This document shows, one piece after another, positions 1 to 6,746 of a stretch of DNA of 9,617 bases. The stretch covers positions 1 to 9,617 of the forward strand of contig DAOVRI010000058.1 in assembly GCA_030628245.1 (NCBI GenBank). Reading direction: 5' to 3'. The translations under genes were made by a program, and so were the position numbers. Within the stretch, counting starts at the first letter, position 1. The number at the start of each line of letters is the position of its first letter. This stretch comes from Dehalococcoidales bacterium (GTDB taxonomy: Bacteria; Chloroflexota; Dehalococcoidia; Dehalococcoidales; RBG-16-60-22). Below the pieces are notes generated by a model, which had not been told where the DNA came from, did no database searches, and saw only the letters and a program-made list of their open reading frames with translations.

Positions 1-273
1 AGGGGAAATGCGCTAACAAAACACAAAGAACTCTCACGGTTCACCTCGGTAAAGACAGGTAAAAACAATTATATAGAACAAAGGTTCTTTTGTCAAGAGG
101 TTTTGGTTCGCCGAATGGATTTTATCACATCGCAAAAAGGTATACTGAGACCTTTGGAGAATTCTCAGATTGACTGGCGAACGGATCTGGGCCTAAGCGC
201 CGATTCCGCGAACGTAGACTATGGATATAGTCAACTGACGATTCTGATAATTTGTGGTCCGAATCCTGAATAG

Positions 274-315
274 TAGGCCGTACAGGTCTCGAACCTGTGA
301 CACCCTGATTAAAAG
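274..315 (-). other. 3' half of a tRNA-Lys(UUU), candidate attachment-site repeat
   Basis: Read on the minus strand this stretch runs as the 3' half of a tRNA. It has anticodon loop CTTTTAA (anticodon TTT), 3' anticodon stem TCAGG, five-base variable loop GTGTC and a perfect T arm ACAGG-TTCGAGA-CCTGT. Acceptor strand ACGGCCT and discriminator A follow. The bases 5' of the loop do not complete an anticodon stem (CCTGA would be needed), and no D arm or matching AGGCCGT acceptor strand follows at tRNA spacing, so it is not a working tRNA gene. Such 3' fragments are typical att repeats left by tyrosine-integrase elements that use tRNA genes. The orientation puts flanking chromosome to the left and the element to the right. 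A decayed tRNA is the alternative. Confidence 0.6.
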
Positions 316-660
316 ATATAGACCACTTGTGCCGCCTGGTTCCACGCAGTAGCGGTCGGTGTCATCTGGTTCACGCCACCACGAAGGTTTCATGCCTGAT
401 GATGTCACTATGTGCCATTAGGTGATAATCAGTTCGTTAGCAAAAATGTTAGCAGAAATTGCATTGAATGGTTGAAATCCGCCCGGTTGCATATCGGACT
501 AAGCCAGGGAAAACGCCGTAAACACCCAAAACAACGGCTGTGATCTCTACCTCGCGTCCTGACAGTCCGGTGTTCCGGGTGGTTTTTTACGACCCAAGAA
601 ACGGCGTCTTATTATGTTGCTTTTACGCTGACGACGCACACACTGACATAAGCGCAGATA
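316..660. other. Gene-free stretch with no assigned function
   Basis: I see no gene with a ribosome binding site and recognisable protein here on either strand. Small inverted repeats are present: GCCGT/ACGGC around 515-540, and TCCGG-TGTT-CCGGG around 576-588, followed by a T run. The second resembles a weak intrinsic terminator, but no gene in the window would use it. The region looks like decayed or junction DNA beside the tRNA fragment. Confidence 0.4.
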
Positions 661-690
661 TTGACTAAACAGTAGCAGTGGGAGTATAAT
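661..690 (+). promoter_or_regulatory. sigma70-type promoter for the TRAP operon
   Basis: A -35 box TTGACT (661-666) and a perfect -10 box TATAAT (685-690) are separated by 18 bases. Transcription would start near 697, giving a leader of about 263 nt before the dctP start codon. That is unusually long and contains the repeated structured element at 727-793. Confidence 0.65.
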
Positions 691-703
691 CACATCCGAC
701 CGC

Positions 704-793
704 ATAGCTTTTCAGGCTACCGGCCACCAGCTCCTGAAGCTATTATATCGAAAATACTAACTTAAAAGGTGGACCAAATTATCGGGGCAGGTC
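704..793 (+). repeat. Structured leader element, copy 1 (upstream of dctP)
   Basis: Positions 727-793 align without gaps to 4158-4224, with 53 of 67 bases identical by hand count. The most conserved parts are TCGAAAAT, GACCA and CGGGGCAGGTC. An upstream hairpin pairs ATAGCTT-TT-CAGG (704-716) with CCTGAAGCTAT (733-743). The alternative end-to-end stem, perfect in copy 2, is weaker here: 727-736 against 782-791 gives six Watson-Crick pairs, two wobbles and two mismatches. The CCTGA bases take part in both pairings, so the two folds exclude each other. It lies in the dctP leader just after the promoter. It could be a cis-acting RNA, a regulator-binding region or a small dispersed repeat; the sequence does not decide. 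Confidence 0.55.
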
Positions 794-959
794 ACCTTGA
801 AGGACATGGTGAAGATACGTACACTCTTTAATAAGTGATGAATTAATCATGAGCTTAGCGGAGCGAAATGTCCCGTGAAAGGGGGTGCTGAGTGGATACA
901 TGATGAAAGAGGGGAGCTATTTTTCAAAACATAAAAAATCAAGAAAGGAGCAAGTTAAT

Positions 960-2060
960 ATGAAGAAGATATTTGTTGGATTATTAGTAGCCATTATTGC
1001 GGGTGCTTTGATTTTAAGCAGCTGTGCCGAACCTGAACCGGCTCCAGCACCGGCACCGGCTCCAGCACCGGCGCCAAGTCCGGAACCGGCACCAGCGCCT
1101 GAGACGATTACACTCAAGTTTAATGATTGGGGCCCACCGGGGATTGGCATCGGTAAGCTTCACCAGCAGGCTGCCGATATGATTGAGGAGAGAACTAACG
1201 GTAGAATCAAGGTAGAGTGTTACTTCTCTCAGTCTCTATTAAAGTATCCAGATACCTACGTAGGAGTATCGCAGGGTGTCGCTGACATAGCTCTTTATGT
1301 CGTGGGCACAACCCCGGGGGTACACGCTTTGAACGAGGTTTTTAGTTTGCCCTTCATGGGTGATATCCCAGGTATGATGGCCGGAGCCGAAATCTATCGG
1401 GAACTTTTAAAGAAGTTTCCAGAGTTTGACGAAGAGAATGCGGCAACGAACACCAAGTGGCTAAGTATTCGTGTCATGCCACCTAACCAACTGCATATGG
1501 TCAAGAAGCCAGTTAGGGTTCCTGCGGACATTCAGGGTATGAAGATAATAACTGGTGCTGGAACGATTGCGGATATGCTGAATGCTGAGGGTGCTTCAGC
1601 CGTACAACTGGGACCACCGGACTGGTATACGTCTCTGGAAAGAGGCCTCTGCGAGGCACAGTTAACCCATTGGGCGGCCGTTTACGACTTTAAAATTCTG
1701 GAACTGTTTAACTACCACACCCATTTCGGTGGAGCTGGTGCTGGGCTAGTTCCTATCGGCTTTCTGGTGAACCTTGACACCTGGAACAGCCTTAGTTCCA
1801 ATGAACAGAAAGTTTTGGTAGACGTCTACGATTGGGTAAATGAAGAATCGCTAAAATATGACATCGACCTGGTAGAAACCGCCGTTAATGAAGCCAAAGA
1901 CCTGGGGCATACTGTCACCGAGCTTACTCCGGAGGAAATAGCCTTATGGGCAGCGGCATCGGAGCCATATGTTGAGCAATTCATAGTCGACACCGAAGCT
2001 GAAGGATGGCCGGCGAGAGACGTCTACGAAGCCTTGAAGCGGCTAATAGAAGAATACTAG
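960..2060 (+). CDS. dctP: TRAP transporter solute-binding lipoprotein (DctP family)
   Basis: This 366-residue protein is the extracytoplasmic solute receptor of a tripartite ATP-independent periplasmic (TRAP) transporter. It captures a small organic solute and delivers it to the DctQM membrane complex. The chosen ATG at 960 has AAGGAG nine bases upstream and begins a lipoprotein signal (MKKIFVG..., lipobox LSSC, Cys22). An ATG at 885 would add 25 residues in front and hide the signal. Residues 23-50 are a Pro/Ala/Glu tether. The DctP fold follows: an N-terminal lobe from ETITLKF, then a DIQGMKI segment (190-196) and a WYTSLERGLCEAQ helix, both typical of the family. Oddly, the family's near-invariant substrate-binding Arg after GLKI is replaced here (GMKIITG, Ile197). 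It heads the dctPQM operon. Family assignment is secure; the ligand is unknown. Confidence 0.93.
   Translation: MKKIFVGLLVAIIAGALILSSCAEPEPAPAPAPAPAPAPSPEPAPAPETITLKFNDWGPPGIGIGKLHQQAADMIEERTNGRIKVECYFSQSLLKYPDTYVGVSQGVADIALYVVGTTPGVHALNEVFSLPFMGDIPGMMAGAEIYRELLKKFPEFDEENAATNTKWLSIRVMPPNQLHMVKKPVRVPADIQGMKIITGAGTIADMLNAEGASAVQLGPPDWYTSLERGLCEAQLTHWAAVYDFKILELFNYHTHFGGAGAGLVPIGFLVNLDTWNSLSSNEQKVLVDVYDWVNEESLKYDIDLVETAVNEAKDLGHTVTELTPEEIALWAAASEPYVEQFIVDTEAEGWPARDVYEALKRLIEEY
1037..1072 (+). repeat. Perfect 18-bp tandem repeat (x2) in the lipoprotein tether
   Basis: The 18-mer ACCGGCTCCAGCACCGGC occurs twice back to back, in frame with dctP, and encodes Pro-Ala repeats in the linker behind the lipid-anchored cysteine. 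Its length can change by slippage in six-codon steps without a frameshift, so it would set the distance between membrane and binding domain. Confidence 0.8.
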
Positions 2061-2099
2061 TAGTTGACAGCGTTGCATTTGTAAAAGCCTGAAGATAGG

Positions 2100-2200
2100 T
2101 GAAGCACAGGGACAGGCACCCCTTGGTGCCGGATGGCCGGTGTGCTTGCCTGCCAATGCTCTCTGGGAGCGGACGGGCAGCTCTACGGTCATCCACCTGT
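2100..2200 (+). promoter_or_regulatory. Structured dctP-dctQ intercistronic region
   Basis: The 186-nt spacer contains nested inverted repeats. An outer 7-bp stem AAGCACA (2102-2108)/TGTGCTT (2141-2147) encloses a perfect hairpin GGCACC-CCTT-GGTGCC (2115-2130). Further GC-rich pairings follow, CTGCC/GGCAG and GAGC/GCTC, in about 2148-2195. No T tract follows, so this is not a standard intrinsic terminator. A likely role is stabilising the dctP message or processing it, giving more receptor than membrane subunits; that is inference. Confidence 0.45.
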
Positions 2201-2246
2201 GTGCGAGGCTAACACCCTAAAGGAATAGCCGGTAAGGAACCTAGCA

Positions 2247-2756
2247 ATGCGTCTGGTGTATTCAGTAGAAAAAATAGTTTCCCGGGTGGTCAAGGTGGTC
2301 GGAATAGGGGCAATGCTGCTCCTGGGAGTAATGATGCTGCTGACCGTGGCCGATGTTACTCTGCGCTACCTTTTCGCTAAACCGATATATGGCGGCATGG
2401 AACTCACCGAATACCTGATGGTGTGCGTGGGCACTCTGGGACTGGCCTGGTGTGCCTTGCAGGGAGCGCATATTAAGGTAGACCTTATCGTCAGCAGGCT
2501 TCCCCCAACGGCTCAGAAAGTTACTGACATCATTAACTACCTGGTGGTGATAGGCGTATGCGGAGTCATAGCTTCGCAGGCCTTTTTGAGGGCCAAAGTT
2601 GTTCAGAATTTAGGCGTAGACTCTCCTGTGCTAGACATCCCGCAATACCCATTTGTTTTAGTAGTAAGTTTTAGTTACTTATTATTGTTTTTGATATCAA
2701 TAGTGCTACTGATTCACTCTATATCTTCTTTAATGGTCAAGGTGCAGAAAAAATGA
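2247..2756 (+). CDS. dctQ: TRAP transporter small permease subunit (DctQ family)
   Basis: This 169-residue membrane protein is the small subunit of the TRAP transporter and pairs with DctM. Four hydrophobic segments are visible at about 14-34, 51-73, 95-113 and 135-157, as expected for DctQ. Family signatures include the VTLRYLF motif after helix 1 and GAHIKVDL (73-80) after helix 2. The start at 2247 has AAGGA eight bases upstream (2234-2238). The stop overlaps the dctM start as ATGA, which implies translational coupling. The first 14 residues are basic and amphipathic, in line with DctQ. Length is normal and there is no sign of damage. The identification rests on topology, the two motifs and position between dctP and dctM. 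Confidence 0.9.
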   Translation: MRLVYSVEKIVSRVVKVVGIGAMLLLGVMMLLTVADVTLRYLFAKPIYGGMELTEYLMVCVGTLGLAWCALQGAHIKVDLIVSRLPPTAQKVTDIINYLVVIGVCGVIASQAFLRAKVVQNLGVDSPVLDIPQYPFVLVVSFSYLLLFLISIVLLIHSISSLMVKVQKK

Positions 2757-4048
2757 GTTCGGAATTAGTTGGCATTATTGGCGTTCTTGTTATGCTCGTC
2801 CTAATATTTATGCGGGTCTGGGTTGGCGCCGCTATGATACTCGTTGGCTTTCTGGGCTTTGCCTATCTGGATGGCTGGGATAAAGCCTTTATTATATCCG
2901 GTACGGAACCATACAGCCAGATTGCTTTCTACATTATAAGTTGTATTCCGTTGTTCATACTCATGGGTATAGTGGTATCTCGCACAGGAATAGCCGGAGA
3001 CCTTTATAATGCTGCCAATAAATGGATAGGCAATATGCCCGGTGGTCTAGCAATGGCTACCATGGTTGCTTCCGGTGGTTTTGCGGCTGTCTGCGGCGAC
3101 AGCGCTGCCACTGCGGCTGCTATGGGCGAGGTGGCTTTTCCCGAGATGAAAAAACTTGGCTACGATAACAAACTAGCTGCCGGCTGTATTGCTGCTGGAG
3201 GTAGCATTGGTATTCTTATTCCCCCTAGCCTGGGATTCATCCTGTACGGTCTGCTTGTCCAGCAATCGATAGGCAAACTGTTTATGGCCGGGGTCATCCC
3301 GGGGATACTTGAGGTTGTAATCTATTCAATTACTATCCTTATCCTTTGCCGAATAAATCCCAGGCTAGGCCCACCCGGGCCAAAGACAACCATAAGGGAG
3401 AAAGCATCCTCGCTTAAGAACGTCTGGCTGATGATAGGTTTGTTCGTGCTTGTATTGGGAGGTATCTATATGGGGGTATTCACCCCCACCGAAGCCGGAG
3501 CGGTGGGTGCCTTCGGGGCTATCGCTATCGCCTTGCTTGGCCGACGCCTCACACGAAAAAATCTTAGTAGTTCCATGGTAGAGACAGCCAAGATAACAGC
3601 TATGATTATCCTGCTGATAACCGGCGCCTTTATCTTTTTGCGATTTTTAGCGATAAGCGGGTTACCCACTATGCTAAGTGAGTTTGTTGCCGGGCTCACT
3701 GTATCCAAGTACGTACTTCTCATAGGGATTATTATATTCTACCTGCTTCTTGGTTGTTTTTTGGACATTTTCGCCTGTATTCTGCTGACCCTCCCCTTTA
3801 TCTTCCCTGTAACTCAGGCCCTTGGGTTTGACCCGATATGGTTTGGAGTGATAATGGTGCGTTGTATGGAGGTGGGTTTGATTACCCCGCCATTTGGTTT
3901 AAATGCTTTTATTCTCTCCGGGGTAATTGATGTCCCGGCTGGCACCGTGTTCCGTGGTGTATTACCATTCGTGCTCGCCGATTTCTTTCACATTGCCCTC
4001 TTGTGCGCACTGCCTGTAATCTCATTGTGGTTACCTAGTATGATGTAA
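2753..4048 (+). CDS. dctM: TRAP transporter large permease subunit (DctM family)
   Basis: This 431-residue integral membrane protein is the transport subunit of the TRAP system and uses an ion gradient to move the solute delivered by DctP. Family motifs are clear: NMPGGLAMATMVASGGF (94-110) leading into AAVCGDSAATAAAMG, and GGSIGILIPPSLGF (149-162). FTPTEAGAVGAFGA (243-256) and EVGLITPPFGLNAF (373-386) follow. These are the two hairpin-type substrate and ion regions of each repeat. Most of the chain is hydrophobic, with roughly 11-13 membrane segments. It starts in the ATGA overlap with dctQ; the upstream AAGGTG is a moderate ribosome binding site. Length matches the family, and all motifs are intact, so the transporter should work. 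Confidence 0.95.
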   Translation: MSSELVGIIGVLVMLVLIFMRVWVGAAMILVGFLGFAYLDGWDKAFIISGTEPYSQIAFYIISCIPLFILMGIVVSRTGIAGDLYNAANKWIGNMPGGLAMATMVASGGFAAVCGDSAATAAAMGEVAFPEMKKLGYDNKLAAGCIAAGGSIGILIPPSLGFILYGLLVQQSIGKLFMAGVIPGILEVVIYSITILILCRINPRLGPPGPKTTIREKASSLKNVWLMIGLFVLVLGGIYMGVFTPTEAGAVGAFGAIAIALLGRRLTRKNLSSSMVETAKITAMIILLITGAFIFLRFLAISGLPTMLSEFVAGLTVSKYVLLIGIIIFYLLLGCFLDIFACILLTLPFIFPVTQALGFDPIWFGVIMVRCMEVGLITPPFGLNAFILSGVIDVPAGTVFRGVLPFVLADFFHIALLCALPVISLWLPSMM

Positions 4049-4075
4049 TGAAGATGCGGGCTTCCTCCTTTTTAA
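4049..4075 (+). terminator. Possible weak terminator after dctM
   Basis: A short hairpin GAAG...CTTC directly behind the dctM stop is followed by CTCC and a run of five T. The stem is only four to five pairs, so it would be leaky at best, and the bicupin genes may share the dctM transcript. Confidence 0.25.
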
Positions 4076-4120
4076 ATATTTCTGGGGTGCCTGCTCTCTT
4101 TGGTCGTTAACCGTACTATG

Positions 4121-4224
4121 CAGCTGTCCGAATGGACTTCCATCAAGCACGCAACCGCCTGCCCCGGAAGCTGTTAAGTCGAAAATGCTAATTTACAAAG
4201 TAGACCATATTGCCGGGGCAGGTC
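4121..4224 (+). repeat. Structured leader element, copy 2 (upstream of the first bicupin gene)
   Basis: This is the second copy of the element at 727-793 (53 of 67 bases identical, no gaps, over 4158-4224). It is bounded by a perfect 10-bp inverted repeat, CCTGCCCCGG (4158-4167) and CCGGGGCAGG (4213-4222). An upstream pairing CAGCT-G-TCCG (4121-4130) with CGGAAGCTG (4165-4173) matches the hairpin of copy 1 in place while using different bases, which suggests a conserved RNA fold. The two pairings share bases and exclude each other. It ends 37 bases before the bicupin start codon. No convincing promoter was found between dctM and this element. Confidence 0.6.
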
Positions 4225-4261
4225 TACCATAATCCTTAAATAACAGAGGAGAGTAATTAAG

Positions 4262-5365
4262 ATGGCGAAAAGAAAATACGAACACCTGGTTAAGCCCTTG
4301 AGTGTTGGTGGAATGGACATGGAGGTGATGAAGGACATGAAAATGCCAAAGGGCGCTTTTGCCAACGGACCGGGAAATGCTGACAGCATCGTATGGCTGA
4401 ACGGAAGAGACCACCTGGAAGGGCTGAATCTCAATTTCACCTGGGGATTCTATAGCGGCATCGGTGACTGGCACACCGGTCAGGACCCTCACACGCATCC
4501 CTACCCGGAATGTCTCGTTTTTGTCGGTCTCGACTCGGCCAACCTGAATTACCTGGGGGCGGAAATCGAGATATGCCTGGGTGAGGAACAGGAAGCATAC
4601 ACGTTCGACGAGCCCACCGTCGTCATTGTCCCCGCCGGTATGCCCCATTGTCCGCTAACAACCAAGAGGGTGTGGAGCCCCAAGGGTTTCGGTTTTTACC
4701 TGGCATCCCTGGGCAACGTACCTACGACAACCTGGATGGGTGAGGGGGTATCGGAGGAGACGATGAAGGCGATGGAGGAAGCGGCAGCCAGGAGCGGGAG
4801 AAAGATAGGGATGACCTCTTATGTGTCGGAGAAGAGGCTGAAAAAGAACCCGATTAAACCGACGGGGAAGTACGCGCACCTGATCAAACCGCTTAAAACA
4901 GGCATGGTAACGCAGCGGGGGAAAATGGTTCTTGACAGGTTGACGCCGGAGCAGAGAGAGCAGCTTGATGAAATGGCTAAAAAAGGACAGAAGCTGGGAC
5001 CGGGAAATGCCGACCATCTGACGTGGTTCTACGGCAAGGACCTGGAGGGACTGGAACTGAATCTCACCTGGGGGTTCTACAGCAAACCCGGTATCTGGCA
5101 CCGCGGCGTCGGCGCGCACGCCCACCCCGTTGATGAAGCCCTGGTTTTCGCCGGCCTTGACCCGACCGATATCAATAACCTGGGGGCGAAGATTGAGATA
5201 GATTTAGGTGAAGAGCATGAAAGGTATATCTTTGATAAACCGACTGTCGTCATCTGCCCTAAAGGGTTACCGCATAATCCGGTAGTGGTCAGATGGGTCG
5301 ACAGGCCCTATGCCTTCTATTCGATTGGCCTGGGCGGTGCATACGAAACTACCATCGTAGACTAA
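4262..5365 (+). CDS. Tandem-cupin (bicupin) metalloprotein, copy A, function unknown
   Basis: This 367-residue cytoplasmic protein (no signal peptide) has two homologous halves, about 1-195 and 202-367, each opening with a KYxHLxKPL motif. In each half GPGNADxxxW...LEGLxLNxTWGFY leads to a cupin core. Motif 1 is HTHPYPE in half one (His77, His79, Glu83) and HAHPVDE in half two (His286, His288, Glu292). Motif 2 is PAGMPH (His129) and PKGLPH (His338). A further WH (His71, His280) precedes each motif 1. Both metal sites therefore look intact. The start has AGGAG ten bases upstream. A paralogue follows after 63 bases, and the TRAP genes lie upstream. Cupins of this kind can be isomerases, lyases, decarboxylases or ligand sensors. 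I do not recognise a named family, and the reaction is unknown. Confidence 0.85.
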   Translation: MAKRKYEHLVKPLSVGGMDMEVMKDMKMPKGAFANGPGNADSIVWLNGRDHLEGLNLNFTWGFYSGIGDWHTGQDPHTHPYPECLVFVGLDSANLNYLGAEIEICLGEEQEAYTFDEPTVVIVPAGMPHCPLTTKRVWSPKGFGFYLASLGNVPTTTWMGEGVSEETMKAMEEAAARSGRKIGMTSYVSEKRLKKNPIKPTGKYAHLIKPLKTGMVTQRGKMVLDRLTPEQREQLDEMAKKGQKLGPGNADHLTWFYGKDLEGLELNLTWGFYSKPGIWHRGVGAHAHPVDEALVFAGLDPTDINNLGAKIEIDLGEEHERYIFDKPTVVICPKGLPHNPVVVRWVDRPYAFYSIGLGGAYETTIVD

Positions 5366-5412
5366 TCCTAACGACCAACCGTATAAAAATAAACTGTAAT
5401 CATTAAATATCC

Positions 5413-5431
5413 AAGGAGGATAATTAAAATG
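5413..5431 (+). promoter_or_regulatory. Strong ribosome binding site for the second bicupin gene
   Basis: AAGGAGGA at 5413-5420 sits eight bases before the ATG. The site and the following TAATTAAA spacer closely resemble the leader of the first bicupin gene (AGGAGAGTAATTAAG), so the duplication that produced the pair included the translation signal. Confidence 0.7.
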
Positions 5432-6517
5432 GCAAAGGGAAAATACGAGCATCTGTTAAAACCTCTGAACATAGCCGCGGTACCCCAGATGATGAGGGAT
5501 GGCGCGGACTCATTTAAAAACACGGGAAATGCCGACAGTATATACTGGTTGAACGGTAAAGAGCACCTGGAAGGGCTGCCGCTTAATTTTTCCTGGGGTT
5601 TCTATACTGGCCTAGGTAACTGGCACCCCGGCATGGACCCTCACATACACCCTTATCCGGAAGCCCTGGTATGGGTCGGGCTCGACCCTGACAATGTAGA
5701 GTATCTGGGAGCGGAAATTACGTATTGCCTGGGTGAAGAACTGGAAGCGCATACCTTTGATAAACCCTCGGTAGTCATCGTTCCCGCCGGTATGCCTCAT
5801 TGCCCGTCGATTACTCAAGATGTTACCAATCCTATAGGCTATAGCTTTATGATATTTTCTCTGGGCGCCGAGCCTACGACAACCTGGATGGGGGACGGGA
5901 TGACGGATGAGCAGATAGAGCAAATGCGGCAGGCACAGGCCGAGGGCAGTAGAGGGCCGTCCATGGTATCTTCATTCTCGGAGAAAAGGATAAAAGTCAC
6001 TCCGGAAACTCTTACGTACGGTCACAAATATGACCATTTTGTGAAACCCCTGAAACCGTTTTCAACGTCTCTGGATAAGTTGACGCCCGAGGAAAGAGCA
6101 CGATATGAAAAGGTAACTTCAGACGGTATGAAGGTCGGGCCGGGAAATACGGACAATCTGGTATGGATGTACGGCAAGGATTTGGAAGGGCTGGAGCTTA
6201 ACTTTACCTGGGGATTCTATAAGTCACCCGGTGTCTGGCATCGTGGACCAGGGGATTCAGATGGAGCCCATGTCCATCCTACCGATGAAGTTCTGGTTTT
6301 CGTCGGTACCGACCCGAGTGATATTGATTATCTGGGGGCGGAAATTTCGATAGACATGGGCAAAGAACATGAAAGATATATCTTTGATAAACCAACCGCC
6401 GTCATATGTCCCAGGGGTGTGCCACATAACCCGGTAATTGCCAGATACGTCGACAAGCCCTATGCATTCTTTGTGATTGGTCTTTCCGGTGAACATAAAA
6501 CTACCTATGTAGATTGA
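5429..6517 (+). CDS. Tandem-cupin (bicupin) metalloprotein, copy B, function unknown
   Basis: This 362-residue paralogue of the preceding gene has the same two-half plan. Half one carries HIHPYPE (His72, His74, Glu78) and PAGMPH (His124), with WH at 65-66. Half two carries HVHPTDE (His281, His283, Glu287) and PRGVPH (His333), with WH at 270-271. Half one resembles half one of copy A, and half two resembles half two, far more than the halves resemble each other. The internal duplication is therefore older than the gene duplication. Copy B has four extra residues (GDSD, 275-278) just before the second motif 1, close to the metal pocket, so the two copies may differ in ligand. It is probably co-transcribed with copy A and possibly forms a hetero-oligomer with it. 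The function is not known. Confidence 0.85.
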   Translation: MAKGKYEHLLKPLNIAAVPQMMRDGADSFKNTGNADSIYWLNGKEHLEGLPLNFSWGFYTGLGNWHPGMDPHIHPYPEALVWVGLDPDNVEYLGAEITYCLGEELEAHTFDKPSVVIVPAGMPHCPSITQDVTNPIGYSFMIFSLGAEPTTTWMGDGMTDEQIEQMRQAQAEGSRGPSMVSSFSEKRIKVTPETLTYGHKYDHFVKPLKPFSTSLDKLTPEERARYEKVTSDGMKVGPGNTDNLVWMYGKDLEGLELNFTWGFYKSPGVWHRGPGDSDGAHVHPTDEVLVFVGTDPSDIDYLGAEISIDMGKEHERYIFDKPTAVICPRGVPHNPVIARYVDKPYAFFVIGLSGEHKTTYVD

Positions 6518-6530
6518 TTCTTTTTATTAC

Positions 6531-6623
6531 GGAGAATTGCTGAGTGGTACCTGCGAAAGCAGGCAGTTAAGCTATTTGAAACTAAATCAATAGGGCTAGG
6601 CAAAAGGAACTGACGGGTTCTCC
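6531..6623 (+). ncRNA. Candidate folded RNA downstream of the bicupin pair
   Basis: A closing stem GGAGAA (6531-6536)/TTCTCC (6618-6623) encloses a perfect hairpin CCTGC-GAAA-GCAGG (6550-6563) capped by a GNRA tetraloop. A stem CAGTT (6564-6568)/AACTG (6608-6612) surrounds an imperfect hairpin AGCTATTTGA/TCAATAGGGCT (6570-6597). Together they form a compact three-way-junction-like layout of 93 nt. It matches no riboswitch or tRNA consensus I can recall, and no T-loop motif is present. It starts 13 bases after the bicupin stop, so it could be a 3' UTR structure, a stand-alone RNA or chance folding. Confidence 0.35.
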
Positions 6624-6746
6624 ATTTCCATAACTACCTGGGGACTTTATTGGGCTAAAGTGTGACATAGGCCGTGCAGGATAAAAGGTGGAACTTATTC
6701 CAAGAGCTATGCTGTTACATAACGAAATTTTAACCATCTCAGTCCT

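Noticed and set aside
1..273. Plus-strand frame open from the window edge for 90 codons, ending right beside the tRNA fragment
   Set aside because: The translated residues show no recognisable domain, and a stretch of this length can occur by chance among six frames. It cannot be excluded as the tail of a gene starting before the window.
193..408. Minus-strand 71-codon open frame across the tRNA fragment
   Set aside because: The product resembles no family, has no clear ribosome binding site and runs through the tRNA-derived bases. It could be an integrase remnant, but nothing in it supports that.
571..596. Terminator-like hairpin TCCGG-TGTT-CCGGG with a T run
   Set aside because: The stem is short and no gene lies upstream to use it.
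917..1150. Minus-strand Gly/Ala-repeat frame
   Set aside because: It is the antisense image of the Pro/Ala tether of dctP.
6531..6624. Reading the folded RNA as a tRNA (7-bp acceptor-like stem, GAGTGG D-loop-like bases, CTA in a 7-nt loop)
   Set aside because: There is no T arm or TTCRA loop, position 33 would be A instead of U, and the arm order does not fit a cloverleaf.
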